40,631 bases of DNA from DASPFV01 sp035620975 (GTDB lineage: Bacteria; Acidobacteriota; Vicinamibacteria; Vicinamibacterales; 2-12-FULL-66-21): contig DASPFV010000063.1 in NCBI GenBank assembly GCA_035620975.1, positions 1 to 40,631 of the forward strand. The letters run 5' to 3'. This document shows positions 1 to 6,905 of the stretch, in pieces. The notes under the pieces were generated by a model, which saw only the letters and a program-made list of their open reading frames with translations, did no database searches and was not told the DNA's origin. Positions within the stretch are counted from its first letter, which is position 1; each line of letters opens with the position of its first letter. The position numbers and the translations under genes are program-made.

Positions 1-1941
1 ATTCAGCATCGACGGTCCACCGCGCGTGCCTCGATCGTCCTGGACGGCCCTGAAGAAGCCGACGCGTGCAACCCCCGACCAGTAGTTCTTGAACTGGATG
101 TTGCCGAACGTGAAGAAGCCGTCGTGCTGGAGCTCGCGCGCGAAGTTCCAGGTGTACGACTTCGCGACCGCGAGAAAGCGGCTTCGCGAGAAACTGTTGA
201 CCGTCGGATCGCGCCACCGATACACCACGTGGCCGCCGGCACGATCGCTGGCGAAATTGAACCCGGCGTCGCTCGAATCAAAGCCCGGGCTGACCGACCA
301 CAGCGCCGCGTTGACACCGTGCACGCCGCTCTGCCGGTTCAGGTTGATGCTGCCCGTCCACCCGCCGAGCGACGTCGCGGTCGGATCGAGCTCGACGTGC
401 GTGGCATCCGGCCGATCGTAGTACCGCTGCGACGAGAGCTGCAGCCGCTCGATCGCCAGGGGATCCCCGGCCACGTGGCTGCCGGCGATTCGTCCTGCGA
501 TTACCCAGTCGCGCTTGCCGTCGAGGAAGTAGTGGCCGTCAACGCCTCCGACGTATGCCTGGCCCGGCAGATAGCCCTGGAGCGCCGGCGTCCGAAGGTC
601 GCGGTTGACCGCCGTCGCGAGCAGTCCCACGGCGCCGCGGCCGATCTCCCGCTGGGCCCTCCCGACGAGATAGTTGGTCAGCGGCTCGACCTCGACCTCG
701 GTGCGCCGGTCTGCCGTCTCCTGCTTCGCCTCCTCCCGTCCGGTGACGGCATCCAGCAGCCCGATGCTCCAGCCCCGGCGCGTCTTGCCGGTGAGCTTCG
801 CCGCCCCGAGGATGGTCGTCGCGGTCGGCGTGTCGACGAATTCGCCGTCGGCCGGCCCCTGCGGCGATCGGCCGATGCGCCGCGAGTAGAAGATCAGCGG
901 TTCGGCCCGGTTGAACCCCCAGAAATCGTTGGCGCCCGTCTGGCCGAAGTTGTTGAAGATGTTCGCGCCTTCGATGAAGAACGGGCGTTTCTCTTCGAAG
1001 AACGTCTCGAACGCGGTGAGGTTGACGACCGCCGGGTCCACCTCGACCTGGCCGAAGTCGGGATTGATCGTGCCGTCGAGCGACAGGTTGCTGCTCACCC
1101 GGTACTTCAGGTCGACGCCGGTGCCCGCAAACATCCGCGCGCCGTCGTTGAACGGGTCGCGCTCGGAATCAGGCGCGACGAATTCGGCGCGGCTCACGAG
1201 GTAGGGGAGCAGCTCCACGGTCCGGTGCGGTGAAATTCCCTCGAGCCCCTCGAGGTGACCGAACCGCGAAGCCAGCCCGTTTTCCTTCTTCGGCACGTGC
1301 ACGAGCCACGCCTGCTCCTTCTTCCGCTGGATGTAGCGCATCGCATTGATCCCGAAAGTATGGCGGGCTGCGGCGGGAAACCGCAGCTGGGAATAGCGAA
1401 TGCGCATCTCCACGGTCCATCCCTGATCGTCGATCTTCACGGCGGAGAGCCAGACGGCGTCCCAGGACCCGTCCTGCCACGTGTCGTTGTATATGGTCGA
1501 ATCCCCCTGGACGCCCGCTGCGGTCACGCTGAACGACGCGCCAGTCAGGTGATCGTGGTGAGGATCCAGGAACAGGAAGAAGGCGTCCGCTTCGCCCTCC
1601 TGATCGCGCCGCGCGAGCTGGCGCGCTATCTTCGACGGCTCGCGGTCGAAGAGGCGCGCGCCAACGTAGAGCGCCGTATCGTCATAGGCCACGCGCAGCT
1701 CGGTGCGCTCCGAGACCGGCTGGCCCTCGTCGGGATCGCGCTGTGTGAAAGAGATGACGGCCGGCGCCTGGAGCCAGACCTCGTCGTCGAGCCGCCCATC
1801 GATGACGACTGTCGAGGTGGCTCGAACTGCCTGGACCGTTGGCACCGGCTGGCTGGAGGGCGCCGTGCCAGCCGGCTGAGCGAAGGCGTCGGCCGTGACC
1901 AATCCCACCGCCAGGCAGACCGCCGGCGCCCAACGCAGCAT
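1..1941 (-). CDS. CBM9-like / DUF5916 outer-membrane protein, 3' end outside window
   Basis: This reading frame is open from an ATG at 1939-1941 through the left edge: 647 codons with the C-terminus missing. Residues 1-22 form a Sec signal peptide ending AFAQ. A CBM9-like domain follows; VVIDGRLDDEVW is its characteristic beginning, and it runs to about residue 240. The rest, with motifs such as TINPDFGQVEVDP and FFEEKRPFFIEGANIF, is the DUF5916 region, which family knowledge predicts to be an outer-membrane beta-barrel. Proteins of this type are common in Acidobacteriota and Bacteroidota, often beside peptidases or sugar-acting enzymes; the substrate is unknown. It lies 175 bp downstream of the mannonate-dehydratase-like gene on the same strand, with a hairpin between, so it is probably a separate transcription unit. 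I see no clear Shine-Dalgarno sequence before the ATG. Confidence 0.88.
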   Translation of the reverse strand, partial: MLRWAPAVCLAVGLVTADAFAQPAGTAPSSQPVPTVQAVRATSTVVIDGRLDDEVWLQAPAVISFTQRDPDEGQPVSERTELRVAYDDTALYVGARLFDREPSKIARQLARRDQEGEADAFFLFLDPHHDHLTGASFSVTAAGVQGDSTIYNDTWQDGSWDAVWLSAVKIDDQGWTVEMRIRYSQLRFPAAARHTFGINAMRYIQRKKEQAWLVHVPKKENGLASRFGHLEGLEGISPHRTVELLPYLVSRAEFVAPDSERDPFNDGARMFAGTGVDLKYRVSSNLSLDGTINPDFGQVEVDPAVVNLTAFETFFEEKRPFFIEGANIFNNFGQTGANDFWGFNRAEPLIFYSRRIGRSPQGPADGEFVDTPTATTILGAAKLTGKTRRGWSIGLLDAVTGREEAKQETADRRTEVEVEPLTNYLVGRAQREIGRGAVGLLATAVNRDLRTPALQGYLPGQAYVGGVDGHYFLDGKRDWVIAGRIAGSHVAGDPLAIERLQLSSQRYYDRPDATHVELDPTATSLGGWTGSINLNRQSGVHGVNAALWSVSPGFDSSDAGFNFASDRAGGHVVYRWRDPTVNSFSRSRFLAVAKSYTWNFARELQHDGFFTFGNIQFKNYWSGVARVGFFRAVQDDRGTRGGPSMLN

Positions 1942-2076
1942 ACGACTGAGATTTGACGAACGGGCGGGCTGATTGGTTTTACAGGACCCTGCGCCTCAGC
2001 TCGGGAAGACTTTCGAGATTACTCGACCCTGTCCCTTCGAGGCCGATGACAGATCCGCTCCCGCGCTCCGCCAGCC

Positions 2077-2094
2077 CGTGGACGTCCGTCCACG
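2077..2094 (-). terminator. Candidate terminator hairpin after the mannonate-dehydratase-like gene
   Basis: A 7-bp perfect inverted repeat (CGTGGAC, loop GTCC, GTCCACG) lies 23 nt beyond the stop codon at 2117 on the minus strand. A 12-bp perfect palindrome, ATCGATATCGAT (2097-2108), lies between the stop and the hairpin. There is no U-tract, so intrinsic termination is only a possibility. Confidence 0.35.
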
Positions 2095-2116
2095 CGATCG
2101 ATATCGATGGAGGCAG

Positions 2117-3217
2117 TCACCGGCTCAGCGCCGCCTGCAGCATCGCCCGCGTGTAGGCCACGTTGTAGATCTCGCCGGCAAAGCCGCCGCCGCCGGGGTA
2201 CTGGCTTCGGATGGACCCGCGTTCGCGATCCACGTCGATGGCGCGCGGGTGTTCGGGGTAGATCCATCGCGGATACTTCTGCCGTACCAGCTCGCGCATC
2301 ACGGCGAACATGTCCACCTGGCCTTCGTCGGGGAATACCTCCGTGTAATCGACGTACGGCTTGCGGACGACGACGTTGCGGAAGTGCACGTGGTTGATGA
2401 CGTCGCGCTCGCCGAGGTAACGGCAGACCGCGACGGGATCCTCCCCCAGCTCGCGCGTGACGCCGCAGTCGAAGGTCATGCCGTTGTACGGGCTCCTGAC
2501 CAGATTCAGGTATTCCTTCCAGTGCTCGAACGTCGCCATCAGCTGCTCGGACCCGCGGCTCGTCGGCACGGGCGGATCGTTGGGATGGAGCGCCAGCCGC
2601 ACGTTGGCCTTCTCTGCCTCCGGCACGATGGCCTTCAAAAAACGCTCCGCGCGCTCGAGCTGCGCGGCGCGGGTGTGCGTGCCGACGTCCTCCCGCGGCG
2701 GCAGGCTCCTGGAGAGCTCGTAGTCGTACGCCGTGTAGCCGGCGCCGGCTCGGCCCGCTTCCTCCTTGTAGCCCTCCATCAGCCGGTTCGCGTAAAAGTT
2801 GTATTCGATGACCGGCAGCCCGGCCCGGCCCGCGGCGCGGATCGAGGCAATGACGTCCTGGGTCCGGGCATCGGCTCCCGGCCGGCCCAGAATGACGTCG
2901 TTGAAGCCGGAGATCATCATGTTGCACAGCGACAGCCCACCGGCCTTGAAGCGTTCCATCCGCTCGCGGACGCCCGTTTCGTCCCAGGGAATCGCCGGCC
3001 CGCCCGTCAGCACGTAGTCCACGCCGATTTGCCGGACCCGGCGCATGCCGGCCTCGTCCACGGTGCCGTAGAAGCCGAGACAGATCTTCGGCGTGTCGGG
3101 ACCTTCCACAGGCATGCGGAATGCACGGGCGGAGGCGGGCGCCTGCCGGGCGTGGGCCGCGGCTGGCAGCAGGGCCGTCGCGCCGATGGCCTGGAAGAGC
3201 TGGCGGCGGGTCAACAT
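2117..3217 (-). CDS. Exported mannonate dehydratase (UxuA)-like protein
   Basis: The 366-residue protein begins MLTRRQLFQAIG, a twin-arginine-like signal followed by a hydrophobic stretch and an AHA cleavage region. The remainder resembles the UxuA TIM-barrel family, which converts D-mannonate to 2-dehydro-3-deoxy-gluconate. Visible family-like segments are LALHPNDPP, a TFDCGVTRELGED strand, NHVHFRNV and WIYPEHPRA. The start was chosen because AAGGAG sits 6 nt upstream; the frame stays open for 303 further codons upstream, but that stretch is the shadow of the aldo/keto reductase. Classical UxuA is cytosolic, so the export signal is odd; related exported forms may act on other sugar acids. 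It is divergent from the aldo/keto reductase (93 bp). A generic sugar isomerase/epimerase TIM barrel is the alternative. Confidence 0.78.
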   Translation of the reverse strand: MLTRRQLFQAIGATALLPAAAHARQAPASARAFRMPVEGPDTPKICLGFYGTVDEAGMRRVRQIGVDYVLTGGPAIPWDETGVRERMERFKAGGLSLCNMMISGFNDVILGRPGADARTQDVIASIRAAGRAGLPVIEYNFYANRLMEGYKEEAGRAGAGYTAYDYELSRSLPPREDVGTHTRAAQLERAERFLKAIVPEAEKANVRLALHPNDPPVPTSRGSEQLMATFEHWKEYLNLVRSPYNGMTFDCGVTRELGEDPVAVCRYLGERDVINHVHFRNVVVRKPYVDYTEVFPDEGQVDMFAVMRELVRQKYPRWIYPEHPRAIDVDRERGSIRSQYPGGGGFAGEIYNVAYTRAMLQAALSR

Positions 3218-3310
3218 GTCGTCTCCTTGGGGGTCGCCAGAGGACGATAGCATTCCAGAACGACGTCCGCGCGGCAATCGCCGGACGCTCCGGCCAGTGA
3301 GGTCAGCACG

Positions 3311-4297
3311 ATGAACAAGCGTTCGATAGGCAGCACGCCGCTGCGCGTTTCCGCAATCGGCCTCGGCTGCATGGGCATGTCGGAGTTCTACGGCCCCGCG
3401 GAGGACGCCGTGTCCATTGCGGTCATCCATCGGGCGCTCGAGCTCGGTGTCGACTTCTTCGATACCGCAGACATCTACGGCGTCGGCGCCAACGAGGCGC
3501 TGGTCGGGCGTGCGCTGCGCGATCGGCGGGACCGGGCCGTGATCGCCACGAAGTTCGGCCAGGTCCGCGATGCGGAGGGACGGTTCCTCGGCATCAACGG
3601 CCGGCCCGAGTACGTGCGCCAGGCCTGCGACGCGAGCCTCAGCCGCCTGGGAATCGACGTGATCGATCTCTATTACCAGCACCGGGTCGATCCGGAGACA
3701 CCGATCGAGGACACCGTCGGCGCGATGGCCGATCTCGTGAGGGAGGGAAAAGTGCGGGCCATCGGTCTCTCGGAGGCAGGGCCTGGAACGATTCGCCGCG
3801 CGCACGCCGTCCATCCCATCGCCGCGCTGCAGACCGAGTACTCGCTGTGGTCGCGCGAGCCCGAGGACGGCCTGCTGGAGCTCTGCCGCGAGCTGAACAT
3901 CACGTTCGTCGCCTACAGTCCGCTCGGGCGCGGGTTCCTCACCGGCGCCATCCAGCGGCCCGAGGACCTCGCGCCAGGCGACTGGCGCCGGACGAACCCA
4001 CGGTTCCAGGCGGAGAACTTCGAGCGGAACCTCGGGCTGATCCGTGCCATCGAGGGGATGGCGGCGGGCCGGCGCTGCACGCCCGCGCAGCTGGCGCTGG
4101 CCTGGGTCCTCGCGCGCGGAGAGCATATCGTGCCCATTCCCGGCACGCGGAGCCTCCGCCGTCTCGAGGAGAACGTCGCGGCCGCGGACCTGACGCTCTC
4201 AGCGTCCGAGCTCCGGGAGCTGGACGTGATCGCGCCGAGGGACGTGGCCGCCGGGACGCGCTACACGGCAGGGGGAATGAGGGCCGTGAACCGCTGA
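3311..4297 (+). CDS. Aldo/keto reductase
   Basis: The 328-residue protein is full length for the aldo/keto reductase family, NAD(P)H-dependent carbonyl reductases with a TIM-barrel fold. The catalytic tetrad is complete: Asp51 and Tyr56 in DTADIYG, Lys81 in IATKFG and His124 in YYQHRVD. A C-terminal cofactor-binding stretch (IPGTRSLRRLEENVAA) is also present. It has no signal peptide, so it is cytosolic. A GAGG sequence about 8 nt before the ATG serves as ribosome binding site. It resembles the group that includes YajO/AKR13-type enzymes; the substrate cannot be told from sequence. It is divergent from the mannonate-dehydratase-like gene and is followed by a 385-bp gap holding a tandem repeat array. 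Confidence 0.93.
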   Translation: MNKRSIGSTPLRVSAIGLGCMGMSEFYGPAEDAVSIAVIHRALELGVDFFDTADIYGVGANEALVGRALRDRRDRAVIATKFGQVRDAEGRFLGINGRPEYVRQACDASLSRLGIDVIDLYYQHRVDPETPIEDTVGAMADLVREGKVRAIGLSEAGPGTIRRAHAVHPIAALQTEYSLWSREPEDGLLELCRELNITFVAYSPLGRGFLTGAIQRPEDLAPGDWRRTNPRFQAENFERNLGLIRAIEGMAAGRRCTPAQLALAWVLARGEHIVPIPGTRSLRRLEENVAAADLTLSASELRELDVIAPRDVAAGTRYTAGGMRAVNR

Positions 4298-4314
4298 CTA
4301 TTTCGCTGGAAGAA

Positions 4315-4460
4315 ATGACCGCGCAAGTCGTTCAATTGCAGCGATGGCCGGCGGCCCGGCGTGACCACGTGCCGCGTGTTGGGCCTTCGTCGCGTCTCGG
4401 CCCGATGACCACACGCTGTGGGCGGACTGGTTGCGCACGATCGACAGGGTGCTCGAGGAC
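4315..4460 (+). pseudogene. Possible remnant of a small gene running into the repeat array
   Basis: An ATG at 4315 opens with MTAQVVQLQRWPAARR, which reads like a genuine protein start. About 60 nt later a different frame reads SRPDDHTLWADWLRTIDRVL, protein-like and acidic, and that frame then runs into the 39-nt repeats. One frameshift would join the two into a small protein of about 50 residues whose 3' end has been replaced by the array. This is an inference from amino-acid texture only; chance open frames in GC-rich DNA are the alternative. Confidence 0.2.
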
Positions 4461-4462
4461 GA

Positions 4463-4671
4463 TCCGTGTTGTTCCGTGTTGTTCCGTTGCCCTTCTTCCG
4501 TTCCGTGTTGTTCCGTATTGTTCCGTGGCTTTTCTTCCGTTCCGTGTTGTTCCGTGTTGTTCCGTGGCCTTTTCCGTTCCGTGTTGTTCCGTGTTGTTCC
4601 GTGGCCCTTCTTCCGTTCCGTGTTTTTCTGTGGCTTCTGTGGCGGCCCCGTTCCGTGTTCTTCTGTGGCAC
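4463..4671. repeat. Tandem repeat array 1, ~39-nt period, six imperfect units
   Basis: Units begin at 4463, 4501, 4540, 4577, 4616 and 4651, with lengths 38, 39, 37, 39, 35 and a partial of 21. Each carries a form of the core CCGTGTTGTTCCGTGGCC and most end in CTTCTTCCG. Inside each unit a 10-nt subrepeat TTCCGTGTTG recurs. The last two units drift to TTCTGTGGC, the form used in the second array at 9138-9254. The array ends 11 nt before the ATG of the next gene, so it makes up most of that gene's upstream region. There are no unique spacers, so it is not a CRISPR. With the preceding 165 bp it fills the 385-bp gap after the aldo/keto reductase. Confidence 0.95.
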
Positions 4672-4682
4672 ACTGGCCCCCG

Positions 4683-6365
4683 ATGCGAAAACCTGTTCTG
4701 TGGCTCATCGCCGTCGTGGCCTGTGGCGCGGGCTCCATGGACGGCGCGGCCTCGACCCGGCGCGTCCAGGCGCCCGTCGCGTCCGTGGCGGAGACGCGGC
4801 GGAACGCGGCGCAGTTCGACCGTGCCGTCGACGCCGCCGACCGCGTGCTCCGCGCGTGGATGCGGCACGCCGATCCAGGGACGCTCCTGCTGCCGGATCG
4901 TCCGCGCGCCGACGACCGCAGCCGGGTCTATACGCCGCACAACTCCGGGGCGGACCTCTATCCGTACCTAATCCTGACGGCACACCTGACCGACCCCGAT
5001 CTCTACCGCGGCCGGATGATGGAGATGCTCCGGAACGAGATCCGTTTCACGACCGTGCAGCGGTCGATCCCGGGGAACCTCACGTTCGCAACGGGCGCGC
5101 TCGGTCCGGCCAGCTTCTTCGGCGCCGCCGAATACGCGAAGGACGGTCTCATCGCCGTAACCGAGTACCTGGGCCGCACCCCCTGGTTCTACCGCATGGC
5201 GGACATGCTCGCCGACGCGATGACCGACGCGCCCGTATCCTCGCGCTTCGGGGCCCTTCCGGCGAACGATGCCGAAACGAACGGCGATTACCTGCAGGCA
5301 CTCGTCCGGCTGGCGGCAATGACCGGCGACGACCGGTTCCTGGGCTGGGCCAGGCGCATCGGAGACGCATATATAGAGGAAGTGCTGCCGGGCTCCGGGG
5401 GCGTTCCAGGGCACACGTGGGACTTCACGGCACATACGGGTGCGCCGCGGCTGCGGCTCCGCGATCACGGCAACGAGACCATCGTCGGCCTCCTGATGCT
5501 GTTCGCGCTCGAGCATCAGCTCGGATCGCCGCGCGCCCAGTCGTATCGGCCCGTCATTCAGCGGATGCTCGACCGCGTGCTGCAGTCTGCCAATCCCGAC
5601 GGCCTTCTCTACAACGAGGTGAACGTCGAAACCCTGGAGCCCCTCGATCGCGTGCTGTCGGACAACTGGGGCTACGTGTACGGCGCCGTCTACACGTGCT
5701 ACCTGGTCACGGGTGAGACGCGTTACCGCGATGCCGTCCGGCGCGTGCTCGGAAACCTGCCGAAGTACAGGAAGCACGTGTGGGAGCCGCGAAACGATCC
5801 GGCCCTGCCGCTGGGCTCCTTCGACGGCTACGCCGATACGCTCGAGAGCGCCATCTACCTGTTGAGCCGTGAGCCCGTGCCGGCGGCCTTCGACTGGGTC
5901 GACTCCGAGATGGACGTCATGCTGCGGATGCAACGCAGCGATGGCCACCTCGAGGACTGGTACGGCGAGGGCAACTTCAACCGGACTGCGTTGCTCTACG
6001 CCTACATGAAGAGCCAGGGTGTGCGACCGGAGAAATGGGAGCGCGGCGTGCGCATCGGGGGGATCCGCGAAGGCGACCGCCTGCTGCTCCATCTCGACAT
6101 GCCCGGGGCGCGGCGGGTGCAGTTCGATTTCGCCCGGCACCGCCGCGTCCTGAACTTCGCGCAGAACTACGTTCGGCTGAACGAGTTCCCGGAGTGGTTC
6201 GTCGTCGACGAGAACCGGCTGTACCGGCTGCGGCCCGCGGCGTCGGAGGCGGAGGGCCGCCTCTGGCTCGGGTCCGAGCTCGTGGCTGGAATCGAGCTGG
6301 AGCCAGGCGACTGGGTGCTGGAGCCGGCCGGCGCGCCGCCCTACGCGCGCCCGGGGCCCCGGTGA
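4683..6365 (+). CDS. Lipoprotein of unknown function, probable alpha-toroid fold
   Basis: I do not recognise the family with certainty. The 560-residue protein starts MRKPVLWLIAVVACGAG, a short lipoprotein signal with a lipobox (VVAC) and Cys at residue 14, suggesting a membrane-anchored periplasmic protein. The body is rich in helix-type repeats (for example SDNWGYVYGAVYTCYLVTGETRY and SFDGYADTLESAIYLLSRE), as in (alpha/alpha)6-barrel glycoside hydrolases and lyases. The last 90 residues look like a beta-sandwich cap, another feature of such enzymes. Acidic and aromatic residues (DGHLEDWYGEGNFNR) could form an active cleft, but no catalytic motif can be assigned. The frame is open upstream through the repeat array, but the signal peptide fixes the start at 4683. 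No Shine-Dalgarno sequence is visible. Confidence 0.75.
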   Translation: MRKPVLWLIAVVACGAGSMDGAASTRRVQAPVASVAETRRNAAQFDRAVDAADRVLRAWMRHADPGTLLLPDRPRADDRSRVYTPHNSGADLYPYLILTAHLTDPDLYRGRMMEMLRNEIRFTTVQRSIPGNLTFATGALGPASFFGAAEYAKDGLIAVTEYLGRTPWFYRMADMLADAMTDAPVSSRFGALPANDAETNGDYLQALVRLAAMTGDDRFLGWARRIGDAYIEEVLPGSGGVPGHTWDFTAHTGAPRLRLRDHGNETIVGLLMLFALEHQLGSPRAQSYRPVIQRMLDRVLQSANPDGLLYNEVNVETLEPLDRVLSDNWGYVYGAVYTCYLVTGETRYRDAVRRVLGNLPKYRKHVWEPRNDPALPLGSFDGYADTLESAIYLLSREPVPAAFDWVDSEMDVMLRMQRSDGHLEDWYGEGNFNRTALLYAYMKSQGVRPEKWERGVRIGGIREGDRLLLHLDMPGARRVQFDFARHRRVLNFAQNYVRLNEFPEWFVVDENRLYRLRPAASEAEGRLWLGSELVAGIELEPGDWVLEPAGAPPYARPGPR

Positions 6366-6446
6366 TCGCGGCCGGCAGCTCGCAAACACCTGCAGTCAAT
6401 CCGCCTCGGCTGACGTAAGATCCACGTCATTCCACGAAGGAGCGCC

Positions 6447-6905
6447 ATGCAGCTCAAAGTGAACGGCGTCGTCCATGACGTCCAGGTGCCCGATGACATG
6501 CCGGTGCTCTGGGTCCTCCGCGACGTGCTCGGCCTCACTGGCGCGAAGTACGGGTGCGGCATCGCGCAGTGCGGAGCGTGCACGGTCCACGTCGACGGCC
6601 AGGCGATGCGTTCCTGCATCCTTCCTGCCGCCAGCGCCGCAGGCAAGGCCATCGTGACGATCGAAGGTCTCGGGCCCGGGCTCACGGCCGTCCAGCGCGC
6701 GTGGATCGACGTCGATGTCGTCCAGTGCGGCTACTGCCAGCCGGGCCAGATCATGAGCGCCGCCGCGCTGCTTCGCGAGCGGCCGAATCCCAGCGACGCC
6801 GACATCGATCGCGCCATGAGCGGGAACATCTGCCGATGCGGGACCTACCCGCGCATCCGTGAAGCCATCCATCGCGCGGCCGCGCTGATGAAGGGAGGCA
6901 GTTAG
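6447..6905 (+). CDS. iorA: (2Fe-2S)-binding small subunit of a molybdenum hydroxylase (IorA type)
   Basis: The 152-residue protein carries both expected cluster motifs of the xanthine oxidase family small subunit. The plant-type [2Fe-2S] site is Cys37, Cys42, Cys45 and Cys57 (GCGIAQCGAC...C). The second site is Cys94, Cys97, Cys129 and Cys131 (QCGYCQPG and ICRCG). It passes electrons from the molybdenum centre of the partner subunit to an external acceptor. AAGGAG lies 6 nt before the ATG. The next gene starts on the base after its stop codon, so the two are one operon. The two-subunit form without a FAD subunit is the isoquinoline 1-oxidoreductase/aldehyde dehydrogenase group, which usually reduces a cytochrome; no cytochrome c gene follows here. 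The symbol is by family similarity. Confidence 0.94.
   Translation: MQLKVNGVVHDVQVPDDMPVLWVLRDVLGLTGAKYGCGIAQCGACTVHVDGQAMRSCILPAASAAGKAIVTIEGLGPGLTAVQRAWIDVDVVQCGYCQPGQIMSAAALLRERPNPSDADIDRAMSGNICRCGTYPRIREAIHRAAALMKGGS

Noticed and set aside
124..1233. Long plus-strand frame opposite the DUF5916 gene
   Set aside because: It is the antisense shadow of a frame with a signal peptide and family motifs; its own translation is Arg/Ala/Val-rich without domains.
4463..4671. CRISPR array
   Set aside because: Units are contiguous and the linkers repeat; there are no unique spacers and no cas genes in the window.
4431..4682. N-terminal extension of the lipoprotein reading frame
   Set aside because: The frame is open through the repeats, but the translation there is low-complexity Ser/Cys/Val/Phe sequence, while a clear lipoprotein signal starts at 4683.
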